Source of the DNA: Paenibacillus hamazuiensis | GTDB taxonomy: Bacteria > Bacillota > Bacilli > Paenibacillales > NBRC-103111 | Assembly (NCBI RefSeq): GCF_023276405.1 | Contig: NZ_JALRMO010000001.1 | Coordinates: 6,135,001-6,199,000 of the forward strand | Direction of reading: 5' to 3' | Length of the DNA: 64,000 nucleotides | Shown: one piece after another, positions 37,832 to 46,944 of the stretch | How the letters are laid out: each line of letters starts with the position of its first letter | Numbering within the stretch: the first letter of the stretch is position 1 | Notes under the pieces: generated by a model | Seen by the model: only the letters and a program-made list of their open reading frames with translations | What the model was told of the DNA's origin: nothing | Databases searched by the model: none | Translations under genes and position numbers: made by a program

Positions 37832-38058
37832 ACGGCATTTTCAGCGCTGCGTTCGCAGCCATTTGTTTGTTTTCCTTCATGACGGACATCCCGAAAAGAA
37901 CCAGGATGAGTCCGGGAGAAAAATGGGTTTACGGTCTGCTCGGTTTGAAAGCCGTCGTGCTGTTTGCGGCGGCATGCATCGGTGCTTATGTGCCGATGCC
38001 CGCACAGTTTTTCGTCAATTACATCTCGCCGTGGGTGTTCTCCATCCTCCCCCGATAA
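37828..38058 (+). CDS. small membrane protein in germination operon
   Basis: A 76-residue protein from GTG 37828, overlapping the GerC stop by four bases (GTGA). It has two hydrophobic segments (FSAAFAAICLFSFMTDIP; GLKAVVLFAAACIGAYVP) and the MSPGEKWVYGLL linker. Tight coupling between gerC and gerB suggests a receptor accessory subunit, perhaps like the small GerD-type or D-subunit proteins reported in some Bacillus receptors, but I cannot assign a family. Confidence 0.72.
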   Translation: MNGIFSAAFAAICLFSFMTDIPKRTRMSPGEKWVYGLLGLKAVVLFAAACIGAYVPMPAQFFVNYISPWVFSILPR

Positions 38059-38094
38059 GCGGGCCGCACCTTACGGAGAAACGGGTGAAAACGT

Positions 38095-39474
38095 ATGGAT
38101 CCGAAACAAGTCATCAACCATAGGCAAATGTGCTGGCTGGTCGGAGCGCTGATTACAAGCGGGGGCGTTCTTCTGGCCGAACAGGAAATCGTTCGCATCA
38201 GCAAAATGGACGCATGGTTTTCTTATCTGCTGCCGATGATTTATGCATTTGGGGTCGGCATCGTATTTTACCGGCTCAGCGCTTTGTTTCCGGACAAACA
38301 TCTGTTTGAAATCGCCAAGCTGCTGGCCGGAAAACCGCTCGGCACCGTCATAAACGTATTGATCATGGTCCACATATGGTTTGTGCTGATCCGCGACTGC
38401 CGCGCGCTGGCGCAATTTATCAAGACGATTTTGCTGCCGAATACGCCTGAAGAGGTTATACTGCTGCTCTTTGCCCTGCTTCTGCTTTATTTCGGTACGA
38501 CGAGCGTGGAGGTTGTGGCCAGAGTCAACGACATCTTTTTTCCGATCTTCGTGTTATGCGTGTTTCTGATGCCGCTCCTCCTCGGCAATGAGATCAACGC
38601 CAAGCTGCTCGGACCGGTGCTCACAACGCCGCTATCCTCCATACTCAGCAGCAATCTGCTCGGTGCGGGCTGGTATGCGGATATCATCGCGATCGGCGCT
38701 TTTCTGCATACGGTGCATAACAACAAGCAGCTGTCGGTATCGTACCGCCACGGCATCGTCATCGGAACGCTGCTGCTGACGATGTTCGTCGTAATGGAAA
38801 TTATGGTATTTGGATATAATATGCCGGGCAATATGGTATATCCGAACTATACGCTCGTCCAGCAAATCAACATTACGGATTTTCTGGACCGGATGGATTT
38901 GTTTCTGCTCAGCATCTGGTTTCCGATACTCGCTTGCAAAATCATTCTCATTTACCTCGCCTTTCTTACGGGGCTCGCCAGCTTCGTCGGAAAACGCGAA
39001 TACACGCTGTTTTCGAAACCGGCGGCACTTTTCGTGACGATGTCTTCGCTGCTCAGCTTCAAAAGCACGACGGAGGTGTTCAGCTTCGGCAATTACAGCG
39101 TTCCGCTGTATACGCTGCCGTATCAGCTCATCGTTTTGCCGATGCTGTATGTGCTGGCCCGAATCCGGACGGAGACTTCGGAGCGGCAGGCTCAAACGAG
39201 CGGTTCCCGCGGAGCAGGGCAAGTTTCGCAGCAAGGCACGCAAACGCTGCGCAAGAAGTTTATGGCGAAAACGATAAATAACATGTCGTTTCGCATGCTT
39301 TATCTTATCACCATCCTGCTGTTTGCGGTCTGCACCTGCAGCATTGCCGCCGGACTGACGTTCGCGAGGCAGCTGTCCTGGGTAGGCATCGTCTGCGGGG
39401 CGGTCTACGGCGCTTCTCTGCTGCTCCTCTTGGCTAATTCTTACTTGGAGGTGATGAAAGCCAGAGAGCTCTAG
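38095..39474 (+). CDS. GerB-family spore germination transporter-like subunit, extended
   Basis: The B subunit of the receptor, a member of the APC-type transporter superfamily thought to bind germinants. About ten membrane segments occupy residues 10-370. After a polar, Gly/Ser/Gln-rich linker (ERQAQTSGSRGAGQVSQQGT) two more segments follow (MLYLITILLFAVCTCSIAAG; LSWVGIVCGAVYGASLLLLL). At 459 residues it is roughly 90 longer than the usual GerB (about 365). Start ATG 38095 follows GGAGAAACGGGTG. Confidence 0.9.
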   Translation: MDPKQVINHRQMCWLVGALITSGGVLLAEQEIVRISKMDAWFSYLLPMIYAFGVGIVFYRLSALFPDKHLFEIAKLLAGKPLGTVINVLIMVHIWFVLIRDCRALAQFIKTILLPNTPEEVILLLFALLLLYFGTTSVEVVARVNDIFFPIFVLCVFLMPLLLGNEINAKLLGPVLTTPLSSILSSNLLGAGWYADIIAIGAFLHTVHNNKQLSVSYRHGIVIGTLLLTMFVVMEIMVFGYNMPGNMVYPNYTLVQQINITDFLDRMDLFLLSIWFPILACKIILIYLAFLTGLASFVGKREYTLFSKPAALFVTMSSLLSFKSTTEVFSFGNYSVPLYTLPYQLIVLPMLYVLARIRTETSERQAQTSGSRGAGQVSQQGTQTLRKKFMAKTINNMSFRMLYLITILLFAVCTCSIAAGLTFARQLSWVGIVCGAVYGASLLLLLANSYLEVMKAREL

Positions 39475-39494
39475 GGCCTCCTTAATCCATCCAG

Positions 39495-39535
39495 CAAAAA
39501 AAACCACAGCCTTTAATGGCCGTGGTTCTTGTTAT
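39495..39535 (+). terminator. bidirectional terminator after germination operon
   Basis: AACCAC-A-GCC pairs with GGC-C-GTGGTT (39502-39527), with A residues on the left and T-rich sequence on the right. It can serve both the germination operon and the convergent gene at 39551. Confidence 0.7.
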
Positions 39536-39550
39536 CCTGCCGGGCGGCGC

Positions 39551-39925
39551 TCAAGCTTTTTCCATACGGACGATGCGGTGCAGCGGGATTAACGTCCAGT
39601 CCTGCTCTTCCTCGCCCGTCGTCGGAATGATCAGCTCGAGAAAATCAATGCCGGTGCGGATAAGCTCTGCCTGGATTGCACCGCGGTAGGTGCTGTGCAC
39701 ATGGACATTCGCGCCGCGTTTGGACGTCTCGCTAAGCAGTACAATTTCCTGCAGTGACGATGGCACGAAATATTGATCGTTCACCCGAATGAACCGCTTG
39801 CCTACGCTTTGCAAAGTGCCGGGTCCGCTGGAAAAGTCCTGTCCTTCCAGCGCCACGTCCCGGCCCACGTGATGCGCCAGACGGTCCATCAGCGTCATTT
39901 GGTTCAGTTTCAAAAAAGACGGCAT
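39551..39925 (-). CDS. unknown protein, 124 residues
   Basis: Begins MPSFLKLNQMTLMDRLAHHV at ATG 39925 with GGGAGGGAGA seven bases upstream; a longer open frame upstream is unsupported. The sequence is soluble and beta-rich: FVPSSLQEIVLLSET, VHVHSTYRGAIQAELIRTGI, DWTLIPLHRIVRMEKA. It looks like a small-barrel domain, perhaps Sm-like, but I recognise no family. It is convergent with the germination operon and divergent from the M23 peptidase. Confidence 0.75.
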   Translation of the reverse strand: MPSFLKLNQMTLMDRLAHHVGRDVALEGQDFSSGPGTLQSVGKRFIRVNDQYFVPSSLQEIVLLSETSKRGANVHVHSTYRGAIQAELIRTGIDFLELIIPTTGEEEQDWTLIPLHRIVRMEKA

Positions 39926-40053
39926 GTGCGGATCTCCCTCCCTTCCCCAATGTATGAGGAATGATTCCGCCGCGTGCATAAAATCCGGAGAATTAACGGC
40001 AGCAAAGAACCGGGCTCCGGACAAATTTTTCAAAGAATTGCAAAGGAGATGTC

Positions 40054-41037
40054 ATGAAGTTAAACAAGCTTCACCATAAACTGACCTTCGTGATCATTCC
40101 GGAGGCGGGTCGAAGCGTATACCGGATCCGGCTCTCCCGTGCGGCCGCTTATGCAGGACTGGCGGGCCTGGGGCTGATTTTGGCGATCGCAGGGTACGTT
40201 TACCTGATTCACACGGAAACCGTCGTAACGACACAAGCTTACAAATATGAGATGCACGGCAAAACCGTGCGGTTGGAACAAGATGTCGCAAGCAAAAATC
40301 AGACGATCGAGGAGCTGAAAAATGAAATTTTCCAGCTGTCTCAGCAAGCCGAGGAGATCAAAGCGAAGGTTGAGGAAATGAAAAAGCTGGAAAGCCATTT
40401 GAAAGGGGATTCTTCGCCGGAGGGAGCATCCAAAACTGTTTCGGAGGCGGTCCCCTCCCCTGCAGAGGCTGCGGGCGGCATAGGCGGACCGGCCGTTCCG
40501 GTCTCTCTCTCTCAGGTGAAAGGCATCGCGTCCGAAACCCGCAGCCTCTTTACAGCGCTGGGAGCGGAGATGAATACGCTGCAAGCCCGTCTGACGGAAG
40601 CGAAGCGGCTTGTGTTTGAAAAGCAGCTGAAGTGGAACGCGACTCCGACGTTATGGCCGACGGCTTCCCGGACGATCACGTCGCCTTTCGGCTACCGGAA
40701 GGATCCGTTTACCGCCAAGCTCAGCTTCCATCGGGGGATCGACATCGCCGGCAAAACAGGCGATCCGGTTTATGCAACAGCCGAAGGGATCGTGAGGACC
40801 GCAGGCTTCGATCGTTTTCACGGGAATAACATCGTCGTGGAACATGCCGGAGGGTTGATAACCTGGTACATGCATCTGAACAAAACGAACGTCAAAAACG
40901 GCGATAAAGTACATAAAGGCCAACTGATCGGGCTTATGGGTTCAACCGGCCGCAGTACCGGGCCGCATCTTCACTATGAAGTCCAGCTTCACGGCAAAAG
41001 CACCAATCCGCAAAACTATTTGCCTCCAGCGAAATGA
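40054..41037 (+). CDS. M23 family peptidoglycan endopeptidase
   Basis: A 327-residue membrane-anchored protein. It has one N-terminal transmembrane helix (AAAYAGLAGLGLILAIAGYV), a coiled-coil stretch (NQTIEELKNEIFQLSQQAEE), a Pro/Ala/Gly linker, then a LytM/M23 domain. The zinc ligands are seen in FHRGIDIAG (HxxxD) and GPHLHYEV (HxH), with the ITSPFGYRKDPFT entry segment. It should cleave peptide cross-links outside the membrane. RBS AAAGGAGATG. The bactofilin gene follows 30 bases later, a pairing seen in several bacteria where it affects cell shape. Confidence 0.94.
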   Translation: MKLNKLHHKLTFVIIPEAGRSVYRIRLSRAAAYAGLAGLGLILAIAGYVYLIHTETVVTTQAYKYEMHGKTVRLEQDVASKNQTIEELKNEIFQLSQQAEEIKAKVEEMKKLESHLKGDSSPEGASKTVSEAVPSPAEAAGGIGGPAVPVSLSQVKGIASETRSLFTALGAEMNTLQARLTEAKRLVFEKQLKWNATPTLWPTASRTITSPFGYRKDPFTAKLSFHRGIDIAGKTGDPVYATAEGIVRTAGFDRFHGNNIVVEHAGGLITWYMHLNKTNVKNGDKVHKGQLIGLMGSTGRSTGPHLHYEVQLHGKSTNPQNYLPPAK

Positions 41038-41067
41038 TAACTGTCAGTCGGAAAGGAAGGATTACTG

Positions 41068-41496
41068 ATGTTCCATAAAAAGACGGCGGTACACCCCGGA
41101 ACTACGGATACGCTGATCGGGGAAGGCACCGTATTCAATGGCAGCTTGTCCTCCAAGGCGGACATCCGCATTGAGGGGCAGGTGATCGGAGAAATTCATT
41201 CGGCCGGCGAGATCACCATCGGCGAGAAAGGCTATGTGCAGGCCGAAATCAAAACGAAAGACATCATCGTCGCCGGAAAGCTTCAAGGGAAAGTCGCCGC
41301 TTCCGGGCGGCTGACGATTACATCGACGGGTCAGCTGAAGGGGACCGTTCAGGCCAAGGCGTTGGTCATTGATCAAGGTGCGGTATTTCAGGGAACAAGC
41401 GATATGAAGGCGCCCGATTTTTCCCCTGCAGCCGAAGATTCTGCGGAAACGAAGAGAACGCAGGAAGGTGCGCAGCCGCTTCCTGCCACCGTCTAA
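41068..41496 (+). CDS. bactofilin family cytoskeletal protein
   Basis: A 142-residue polymer-forming protein with the right-handed beta-helix core: DTLIGEGTVFNGSLSSKADI, RIEGQVIGEIHSAGEITIG, VAASGRLTITSTGQLKGTVQ. The short disordered N- and C-termini are typical. Bactofilins polymerise without nucleotide on the cytoplasmic side of the membrane and often work with the adjacent M23 peptidase. RBS AAAGGAAGG. Confidence 0.93.
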   Translation: MFHKKTAVHPGTTDTLIGEGTVFNGSLSSKADIRIEGQVIGEIHSAGEITIGEKGYVQAEIKTKDIIVAGKLQGKVAASGRLTITSTGQLKGTVQAKALVIDQGAVFQGTSDMKAPDFSPAAEDSAETKRTQEGAQPLPATV

Positions 41497-41638
41497 AGGA
41501 TGTCTTTTCCATCGCCGGGTGATATAATGGGTTTTAAGGCTTTCCTTAGGAAAGCTTAATGCCATACCTTATTCGGAAAGCCCAAGACATACCTTACGAA
41601 GCAGGCTTTCCTTCGGAAAGCCCTCAGGAGACCAAACG

Positions 41639-42373
41639 ATGACCAAACAAACGATTCTTTTCGACCTGGACGATACGCTGATCTATACGAACAAATTTTT
41701 CGATCTGGTCGTGGACCAGTTCGCGGACCAGGCGGAAACCTGGTTCCACAGCTACCATATTTCGCCGGAAGAATTCAAAAAGAAACAAAACGAAATCGAT
41801 CTGCAGCGGGTGTTGAAGCAAGGATTCGCCCCCGATCATTTTCCGCAATCGTTCGTCGACACGTACGATTACTTCAGCGAGCTGACCGGCCGCCCCAAAA
41901 GCGAAGACGAGATTCGCCGGCTGCGGCAGCTCGGCGAGTCGGTGTACAGCCATGAAATCGAACCGGTGCCGCATATGGAAGAGACGCTTCTCACGCTGCA
42001 AAGCGAAGGACATTCGCTGCACCTGTATACGGGCGGCGAACCGACCATCCAGATGAGGAAGGTGCGCGAGGCCGGCCTGGAAAAGTTTTTCGGAGACCGC
42101 GTCTACGTGGCCCGGCATAAAACGACCTCTTTTCTCGAATCGATCATTCGCGAGCGCAAGCTCGATCACGCGTGCACATGGATGATCGGCAACTCGCTGC
42201 GCACCGATGTTATTCCGGCTCTGGAAAACGGCATCCATTCGATTTTCATCCCGGCGGAAACGGAATGGGCGTTTAACATCGTCGATGTGAACGTGGAGCC
42301 GCGCGGCGCTTTTCTTAAAGTTGAGAAGCTGCAGGATGTCCCTCAGGCGATCGGCAATTATATTGCGTCCTAG
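41639..42373 (+). CDS. HAD-superfamily hydrolase
   Basis: A 244-residue phosphatase-like protein. Motif I is ILFDLDDTLIYT (nucleophile and acid Asp), motif II LHLYTGG, and motif IV MIGNSLRTDVIPALENG. The substrate cannot be predicted. The upstream gap (41497-41638) carries two short hairpins built from copies of GGCTTTCC/GGAAAGCC. A hairpin terminator follows. Confidence 0.88.
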   Translation: MTKQTILFDLDDTLIYTNKFFDLVVDQFADQAETWFHSYHISPEEFKKKQNEIDLQRVLKQGFAPDHFPQSFVDTYDYFSELTGRPKSEDEIRRLRQLGESVYSHEIEPVPHMEETLLTLQSEGHSLHLYTGGEPTIQMRKVREAGLEKFFGDRVYVARHKTTSFLESIIRERKLDHACTWMIGNSLRTDVIPALENGIHSIFIPAETEWAFNIVDVNVEPRGAFLKVEKLQDVPQAIGNYIAS

Positions 42374-42384
42374 AGCATTATATG

Positions 42385-42415
42385 ACCCGCTCCGGTTGGC
42401 TTCGGAGCGGGCTCA
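42385..42415 (+). terminator. hairpin after HAD hydrolase gene
   Basis: CCGCTCCG pairs with CGGAGCGG around an 8-base loop, between convergent genes. There is no clear T run, so efficiency is uncertain. Confidence 0.5.
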
Positions 42416-42443
42416 GAGACAACCTTGCTGCGAATAGCGAAGG

Positions 42444-43955
42444 TTATGGCAGCCTAAGCCCTTCTAGCGCCTTGCGGGCCTGCTGCTTGGACACGTTGTA
42501 GGACATCCAGGGTGCAGGTGCAGACAGGTTGTCCCTCATCCGGCGCAGCCCGTCCCCAAGAACCGCCAGCTCCGGGTGAGCTTCATACAGCTTGGCGAGC
42601 TGCGGCGCCGCATCCGGCGATAACCCCGCGAGGTAAGCCTCGTCAACGTTGCCGGAAGCTTCGAAGCGGGCGATATTGTTTCGGGCGATGATCGCATCGA
42701 TGTTCATATAGTTAACCGTCATGTAGGCGACCAAAGATGCGATCAGGAACGGCCTCGCAAGCGCGGCGGTTTCGCGGACGATTTTGTACAGCGCAATAAG
42801 GAACAGCACGAGAAGAAAGATCATAAACGCGTGGACCAAGAGCCTTGTATACGTATAGCCGTAGGCCTGTTCGTACAAGGAAAGTCGATAATACGCCGAA
42901 AACAGCATCACCGCCGTACACCCCGTCATCAGCCCGAGCAGCCCCCGATTGACCCGGTGAAGATTCATCCCTTCCTTGCGCACCCTGTAAAGCACCGCGA
43001 GCAGCATCGCGAAGTTCATCGAGGTTACGGCGACAAGCTCCATAAACCCGCGCCGGGCATATTCCGCATACGTAACCCCGTCCGGAAGAGTCCCCTCTCC
43101 CCCTCCGAATAAATACGAAAACTGAACAACCACGAAAATGACATACACCAAATTCACGCAGACAAGCACCGTCGCCGTCACAAGCGGATCGAACCGGATC
43201 GGACCGGCCGCCGTCAGCTCCGCCCACGGCTCCTCCTTGTTGCTCTTCGGCTCCGCCGAATAAAGCAGCCCCCTTGTAAAGCAAAAGAGCACGAGCATCA
43301 GGAATCCGATTACCACCGCATGCGACACCGCAGAGCCGAAATCGATCCGCTCCAGCATTCTCGGCAATCCGCTTACGACATGATCGAACATTTTATCCGC
43401 GGAAGCGAGCAGCACGATAACGATAAAAAGCAGCGGAGCGGCAATCAGGAGACCGATCGATATTTTGAGCGCGGCTGTATACCTGCTGGCGCGAACCTGC
43501 TTGCGTAGAGTTGCCAGCAGCACCTTCAGCGGCTCCGGCAGCTGGCGCAAACTCCCCACGACCGCCTGCCCGAAAGCCCGGGATAAGAAGCCGGGTTCGT
43601 GCCAGCCGCCCTTTTGCCCGCCGTAAGCCCAAGTCGTATGCATCGCAATGAGGGCAGGGACAGCAAGCGTATTGAGCAGCCGAAAGAGCTCGTTTGAAAA
43701 AACCACATACGTCAGCGAAAGCAATGCGATGGTCAGCAGCAATAACGTTCCCCCGTCATACCGCAGCTTCGCCTTTTCTTTCAGCATCGCGTTAAAATAA
43801 ACGTACAGCGCCGCCAAAAACAGTGGATGCGAAACACCGGCGGGTTTATCGTAAAACAGGAAGTCGAACACGATGCCGCAAAGCAGCGAGCCGACGAGCA
43901 GACGCTGATCTTTACGCAGCGTTCCATGTTCGGAAGCAGCGACGTTTGCCGTCAT
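42444..43955 (-). CDS. DUF4173-like multi-pass membrane protein
   Basis: A 503-residue protein with about twelve hydrophobic segments, including a central loop region rich in charged residues (LYSAEPKSNKEEPWAE) and YAEYARRGFMELVAVTSMNF. The latter, with LHRVNRGLLGLMTGCTAVML, fits the DUF4173/DUF4153 type. The C-terminal ~80 residues are soluble (LSPDAAPQLAKLYEAHPELA). Function is unknown. ATG 43955 is used (RBS AAAAGGAGGAAA); a TTG directly before it is less likely. Confidence 0.75.
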   Translation of the reverse strand: MTANVAASEHGTLRKDQRLLVGSLLCGIVFDFLFYDKPAGVSHPLFLAALYVYFNAMLKEKAKLRYDGGTLLLLTIALLSLTYVVFSNELFRLLNTLAVPALIAMHTTWAYGGQKGGWHEPGFLSRAFGQAVVGSLRQLPEPLKVLLATLRKQVRASRYTAALKISIGLLIAAPLLFIVIVLLASADKMFDHVVSGLPRMLERIDFGSAVSHAVVIGFLMLVLFCFTRGLLYSAEPKSNKEEPWAELTAAGPIRFDPLVTATVLVCVNLVYVIFVVVQFSYLFGGGEGTLPDGVTYAEYARRGFMELVAVTSMNFAMLLAVLYRVRKEGMNLHRVNRGLLGLMTGCTAVMLFSAYYRLSLYEQAYGYTYTRLLVHAFMIFLLVLFLIALYKIVRETAALARPFLIASLVAYMTVNYMNIDAIIARNNIARFEASGNVDEAYLAGLSPDAAPQLAKLYEAHPELAVLGDGLRRMRDNLSAPAPWMSYNVSKQQARKALEGLRLP

Positions 43956-43997
43956 CAAAGCGATTTCCTCCTTTTTATTTGCCTCGTATGGGATCGA

Positions 43998-44372
43998 TCA
44001 GCAAAAATATACTTGCCGGATGAACCCGGCGGCGAACCGTGCAAAAGCTTCGGCCTCATCGCGGACGGATTGGACGCAAATGCCGTGAGAGTCTGCCGTT
44101 AGCGGCGCTCCGAACTCCCCCGGACCGACGTCTATCCCATGACCCGAACAGCAGGCATCAGCCCATCCGACGAGCTTGTGCCAACGTTCGGGCAGCCGCT
44201 GCAGCGCATAGCGGACAGCCTCTTCCGCCGAAGCATCCTCTCCAAGCTCCACCGCATAAAGCAGATGGACCAGCTTCATCACCGAAGCCGCTATCGAACC
44301 GGTATTCTCCTTTTGCAGGAAAGCGGTCATTTCCCGGACAAGCTGTTCGTTCCAAGCAACGGACAAATTCAT
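43998..44372 (-). CDS. unknown protein, 124 residues
   Basis: Begins MNLSVAWNEQLVREMTAFLQ at ATG 44372, with GAGGAGGAAC upstream, which decides the start over a longer frame. It is mostly helical and soluble (EEAVRYALQRLPERWHKLVG, EAEAFARFAAGFIRQVYF). It lies 42 bases before the DUF4173-like gene on the same strand, so the two are probably one operon. I recognise no family. Confidence 0.75.
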   Translation of the reverse strand: MNLSVAWNEQLVREMTAFLQKENTGSIAASVMKLVHLLYAVELGEDASAEEAVRYALQRLPERWHKLVGWADACCSGHGIDVGPGEFGAPLTADSHGICVQSVRDEAEAFARFAAGFIRQVYFC

Positions 44373-44514
44373 GGCAACTTGTTCCTCCTCATTGGCCAAA
44401 AATCGGCTGCGAGAGCCCATACATTTATTGTAGGTTGTAAAATAGGAATAAAAAGAGTAATTTTAAAATTGGAAATTTCATATTTTTCTTGTTAACGAAA
44501 AGGTGGGGCTGCAC

Positions 44515-46296
44515 TTGAAATTGGAAAGCCATTATATTCGGCTGCGCCAGCTTTTGCCCGCTTCGGCGGAGCTTGTCCCGGTGGAAATTACGCTCGATGA
44601 GATCGCTTCATTGCTCGATTGCACCCACCGCAACGCCGTGCTGCTGCTCCGCAAAATGGGCGAACGGCGCTGGCTGGAATGGAGCCCCGAGCGCGGGCGA
44701 GGCAAAAAGTCGAAGCTGATCTTTCTTGTGCGGACCGAAGACATCGTCGTCGGGCTCGCCCAGGAGCTTGTAGAGAAAAAAGATTTGCGCGGCGCTTTGG
44801 AGCAGATGAACGTATCCTTTGTGCCGGCGAAGCTGAAGGATCATTTCCATCACTGGCTGAACGGCCACTTCGGTCATTCCAGCGAGCTTCGCAACGACAA
44901 ACGGATCGACACTTTGCGTTTCCCGCTTACGTCGCCCATCGGTACGCTCGACCCGCTGCATATCAATTTTGCCGCCGAGTCGCATCTGGTGAACCAGCTG
45001 TTCGACAGTCTCGTCCGTTACAACCGCCACAGTCAGACGATCGACCCCCACCTGGCCCATGCCTGGGAAACGGATACTGACCGCACGACATGGACCTTTT
45101 ACCTGCGCAAAGGCGTCCTGTTTCACCACGGGCGAGAAATGACGGCGGAGGATGCCGCTTTCTCCCTGCTTCGGCTGAAACACGCGCCTTCCCGGCTGCT
45201 GTACCGCTGGGTTTACGAGCAGATGAGCCGCATCGAGGCAGTCGACCCGATTACGCTGCAGATTGAGCTCTCCTCGCCGAATGAGTTGTTCCTGCAGTTT
45301 CTCAGCACCAATCGCGCCTCCATCGTTCCGAAGGATATGTGCGAGAAGCTGCAGGACCGGTTCGGCCGATCCCCCGTCGGTACGGGGCCTTTTCGACTGA
45401 CACGGCACGATGCGTCGATGAGCGTGCTTGAGGCGTTCCCTTCGTATTTTCAAGGGCGCGCTCACCTCGACGAGGTCGAGCTGTGGCACATCCCCGATTT
45501 GGGCCGGCAAGAACCGGGCAGCACGCTGGAGAGCTTTCAAATCATTCATAATTACCGGCTGCCCAGCGAGCCTTCGTCCGATTGGAACGAAGCGCAGCGC
45601 CATGGAACGACGTGTAAATTCATCACGTTTAACCCGACAAAACAAGGTCCTGCCGCCGATGCAGCGATCCGAGCCGCCATATATCAGGCTTTCAACAGGA
45701 CCCGCCTGCTTGACGAACTGGAGCTCGAGCCTTCGGCGCTGCTTGCCAGCTTTGTCGCCGACGACCTGCCTGCTCCCCCGGCCCCGCTGTCCGAAGACGA
45801 AAGCCGCCGGCTGCTTCGTGATGCGGGTTATCGCGGCGAAACCGTCCGGCTGTGCACCATCACCCACTACGAACAGGACGCCCGACTTGTGCAAAAAATC
45901 GCGCAGCAAGCGGGAATCAAACTCGAGCTGATGCTGCTGCCCGTCGAGGAATTCAAAGGAGAGCGCCGTCTTCAGGCCGATTTGCTTCTGTTCTCGCTCA
46001 TCCTCGACAACGATCTGGAGCTGCGGCTCGTCGACTTGTACAAAAGCATGCAGCGGCACATGCATCCGGAGCCGAAGACACTGGTCGAGCAGCAGCTTGC
46101 CGCAGTCTTGACGGAACCGGTCCGGCAGAGACGGCTTGAACGGTTCGGGCAAATCGAGCGCATTTTGACGGACCGGCATCTGCTCTTGTTTTTATACCGC
46201 AAGCACTTGAAAACGATCTACCACTCCTCGGTCAAAGGACTGACGCTTGACGCGCTTGACTGGGTGCAGTTTAAAAACATCTGGTTCAAGCCATAA
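44515..46296 (+). CDS. SgrR-like regulator: HTH plus solute-binding domain (copy 1)
   Basis: About 593 residues. The N-terminal ~110 residues form a winged-helix DNA-binding domain (LDEIASLLDCTHRNAVLLLR, then MGERRWLEWSPERGRGKKSK). The rest resembles family-5 oligopeptide/nickel binding proteins (LVNQLFDSLVRYN, WTFYLRKGVLFHHGREMTAE), but without a signal peptide, so it senses a ligand in the cytoplasm. E. coli SgrR, a sugar-phosphate stress regulator, has this layout; the ligand here is unknown. TTG 44515 follows AAAGGTGGGG by seven bases; GTG 44503 lies inside that site. A second, divergent copy is at 57856-59655. Confidence 0.88.
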   Translation: MKLESHYIRLRQLLPASAELVPVEITLDEIASLLDCTHRNAVLLLRKMGERRWLEWSPERGRGKKSKLIFLVRTEDIVVGLAQELVEKKDLRGALEQMNVSFVPAKLKDHFHHWLNGHFGHSSELRNDKRIDTLRFPLTSPIGTLDPLHINFAAESHLVNQLFDSLVRYNRHSQTIDPHLAHAWETDTDRTTWTFYLRKGVLFHHGREMTAEDAAFSLLRLKHAPSRLLYRWVYEQMSRIEAVDPITLQIELSSPNELFLQFLSTNRASIVPKDMCEKLQDRFGRSPVGTGPFRLTRHDASMSVLEAFPSYFQGRAHLDEVELWHIPDLGRQEPGSTLESFQIIHNYRLPSEPSSDWNEAQRHGTTCKFITFNPTKQGPAADAAIRAAIYQAFNRTRLLDELELEPSALLASFVADDLPAPPAPLSEDESRRLLRDAGYRGETVRLCTITHYEQDARLVQKIAQQAGIKLELMLLPVEEFKGERRLQADLLLFSLILDNDLELRLVDLYKSMQRHMHPEPKTLVEQQLAAVLTEPVRQRRLERFGQIERILTDRHLLLFLYRKHLKTIYHSSVKGLTLDALDWVQFKNIWFKP

Positions 46297-46355
46297 TTCC
46301 GCCTGCCCCTGAATACAGTGAATATATACATTTGCTGAAGAAAGGATAGGTGAAC

Positions 46356-46847
46356 ATGGCAGCGAGCGGCGGCACGATTTTGTACCGGGACCGGAAGTTC
46401 GGCTTTACGCTGAAGTTCCCCGAATACTGGAGACGATACACCGTCATGAGCAGGAAAAATGATATGTTGGATGCGGAATACACGGTACATTTTATTTTTA
46501 AGTATCGCGGAAAAACATACGGGCCTGTTCTGAGCGTCATCGTGTTTCGCATGACCAGGAAGGAATGGGTGGATCAAGGCTATGAGGATTCGCCTTTGAG
46601 GTTTATCGCCGAGCATGACAAACATGTATTTGCATACGATACGCCGGAGGAGCTGCCGTCCGAGTTTATCGACAAGAAAACCGGCGACTACGATTATGTC
46701 AAATACGGCAAGCAGATCCGGCTTATGAAGCGAATGGTTAACAGAGATGTGCCACTTATCGTCAAAACGATGCGTTTTCCGGTTAAAAAGGTTACACTCG
46801 AGCCGTCGCCTTATTTGTCCAAACGGATCAAAGTCCCCCGTTGCTGA
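46356..46847 (+). CDS. unknown protein, 163 residues
   Basis: Soluble beta-rich protein: GGTILYRDRKFGFTLKFPEY, HFIFKYRGKTYGPVLSVIVF, LMKRMVNRDVPLIVKTMRFP. It looks like a compact single domain, reminiscent of PsbP/DUF1795-like folds, but that is only a resemblance. ATG 46356 follows AAAGGATAGGTGA; a GTG two codons upstream is also possible. It is 59 bases after the SgrR-like gene on the same strand. Confidence 0.72.
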   Translation: MAASGGTILYRDRKFGFTLKFPEYWRRYTVMSRKNDMLDAEYTVHFIFKYRGKTYGPVLSVIVFRMTRKEWVDQGYEDSPLRFIAEHDKHVFAYDTPEELPSEFIDKKTGDYDYVKYGKQIRLMKRMVNRDVPLIVKTMRFPVKKVTLEPSPYLSKRIKVPRC

Positions 46848-46869
46848 CTCTGATTACAGATGCAAACGC

Positions 46870-46913
46870 AAAAAAAGGGCCGCCCTTCAGCTTGCTGCAG
46901 CCAAAGGACGGCC
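46870..46913 (-). terminator. rho-independent terminator
   Basis: On the minus strand, GGCCGTCCTT pairs with AAGGGCGGCC (G-U allowed) and is followed by seven T residues. It serves the gene at 46945-47322 and may also stop the convergent transcript. Confidence 0.85.
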
Positions 46914-46944
46914 TGTCCGGTTATAGGAGCGGTTGATTAACTGC

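Noticed and set aside
44608..46179. 523-codon open frame antisense to SgrR-like copy 1
   Set aside because: A shadow of a real, motif-rich gene; no start signal or recognisable domain.
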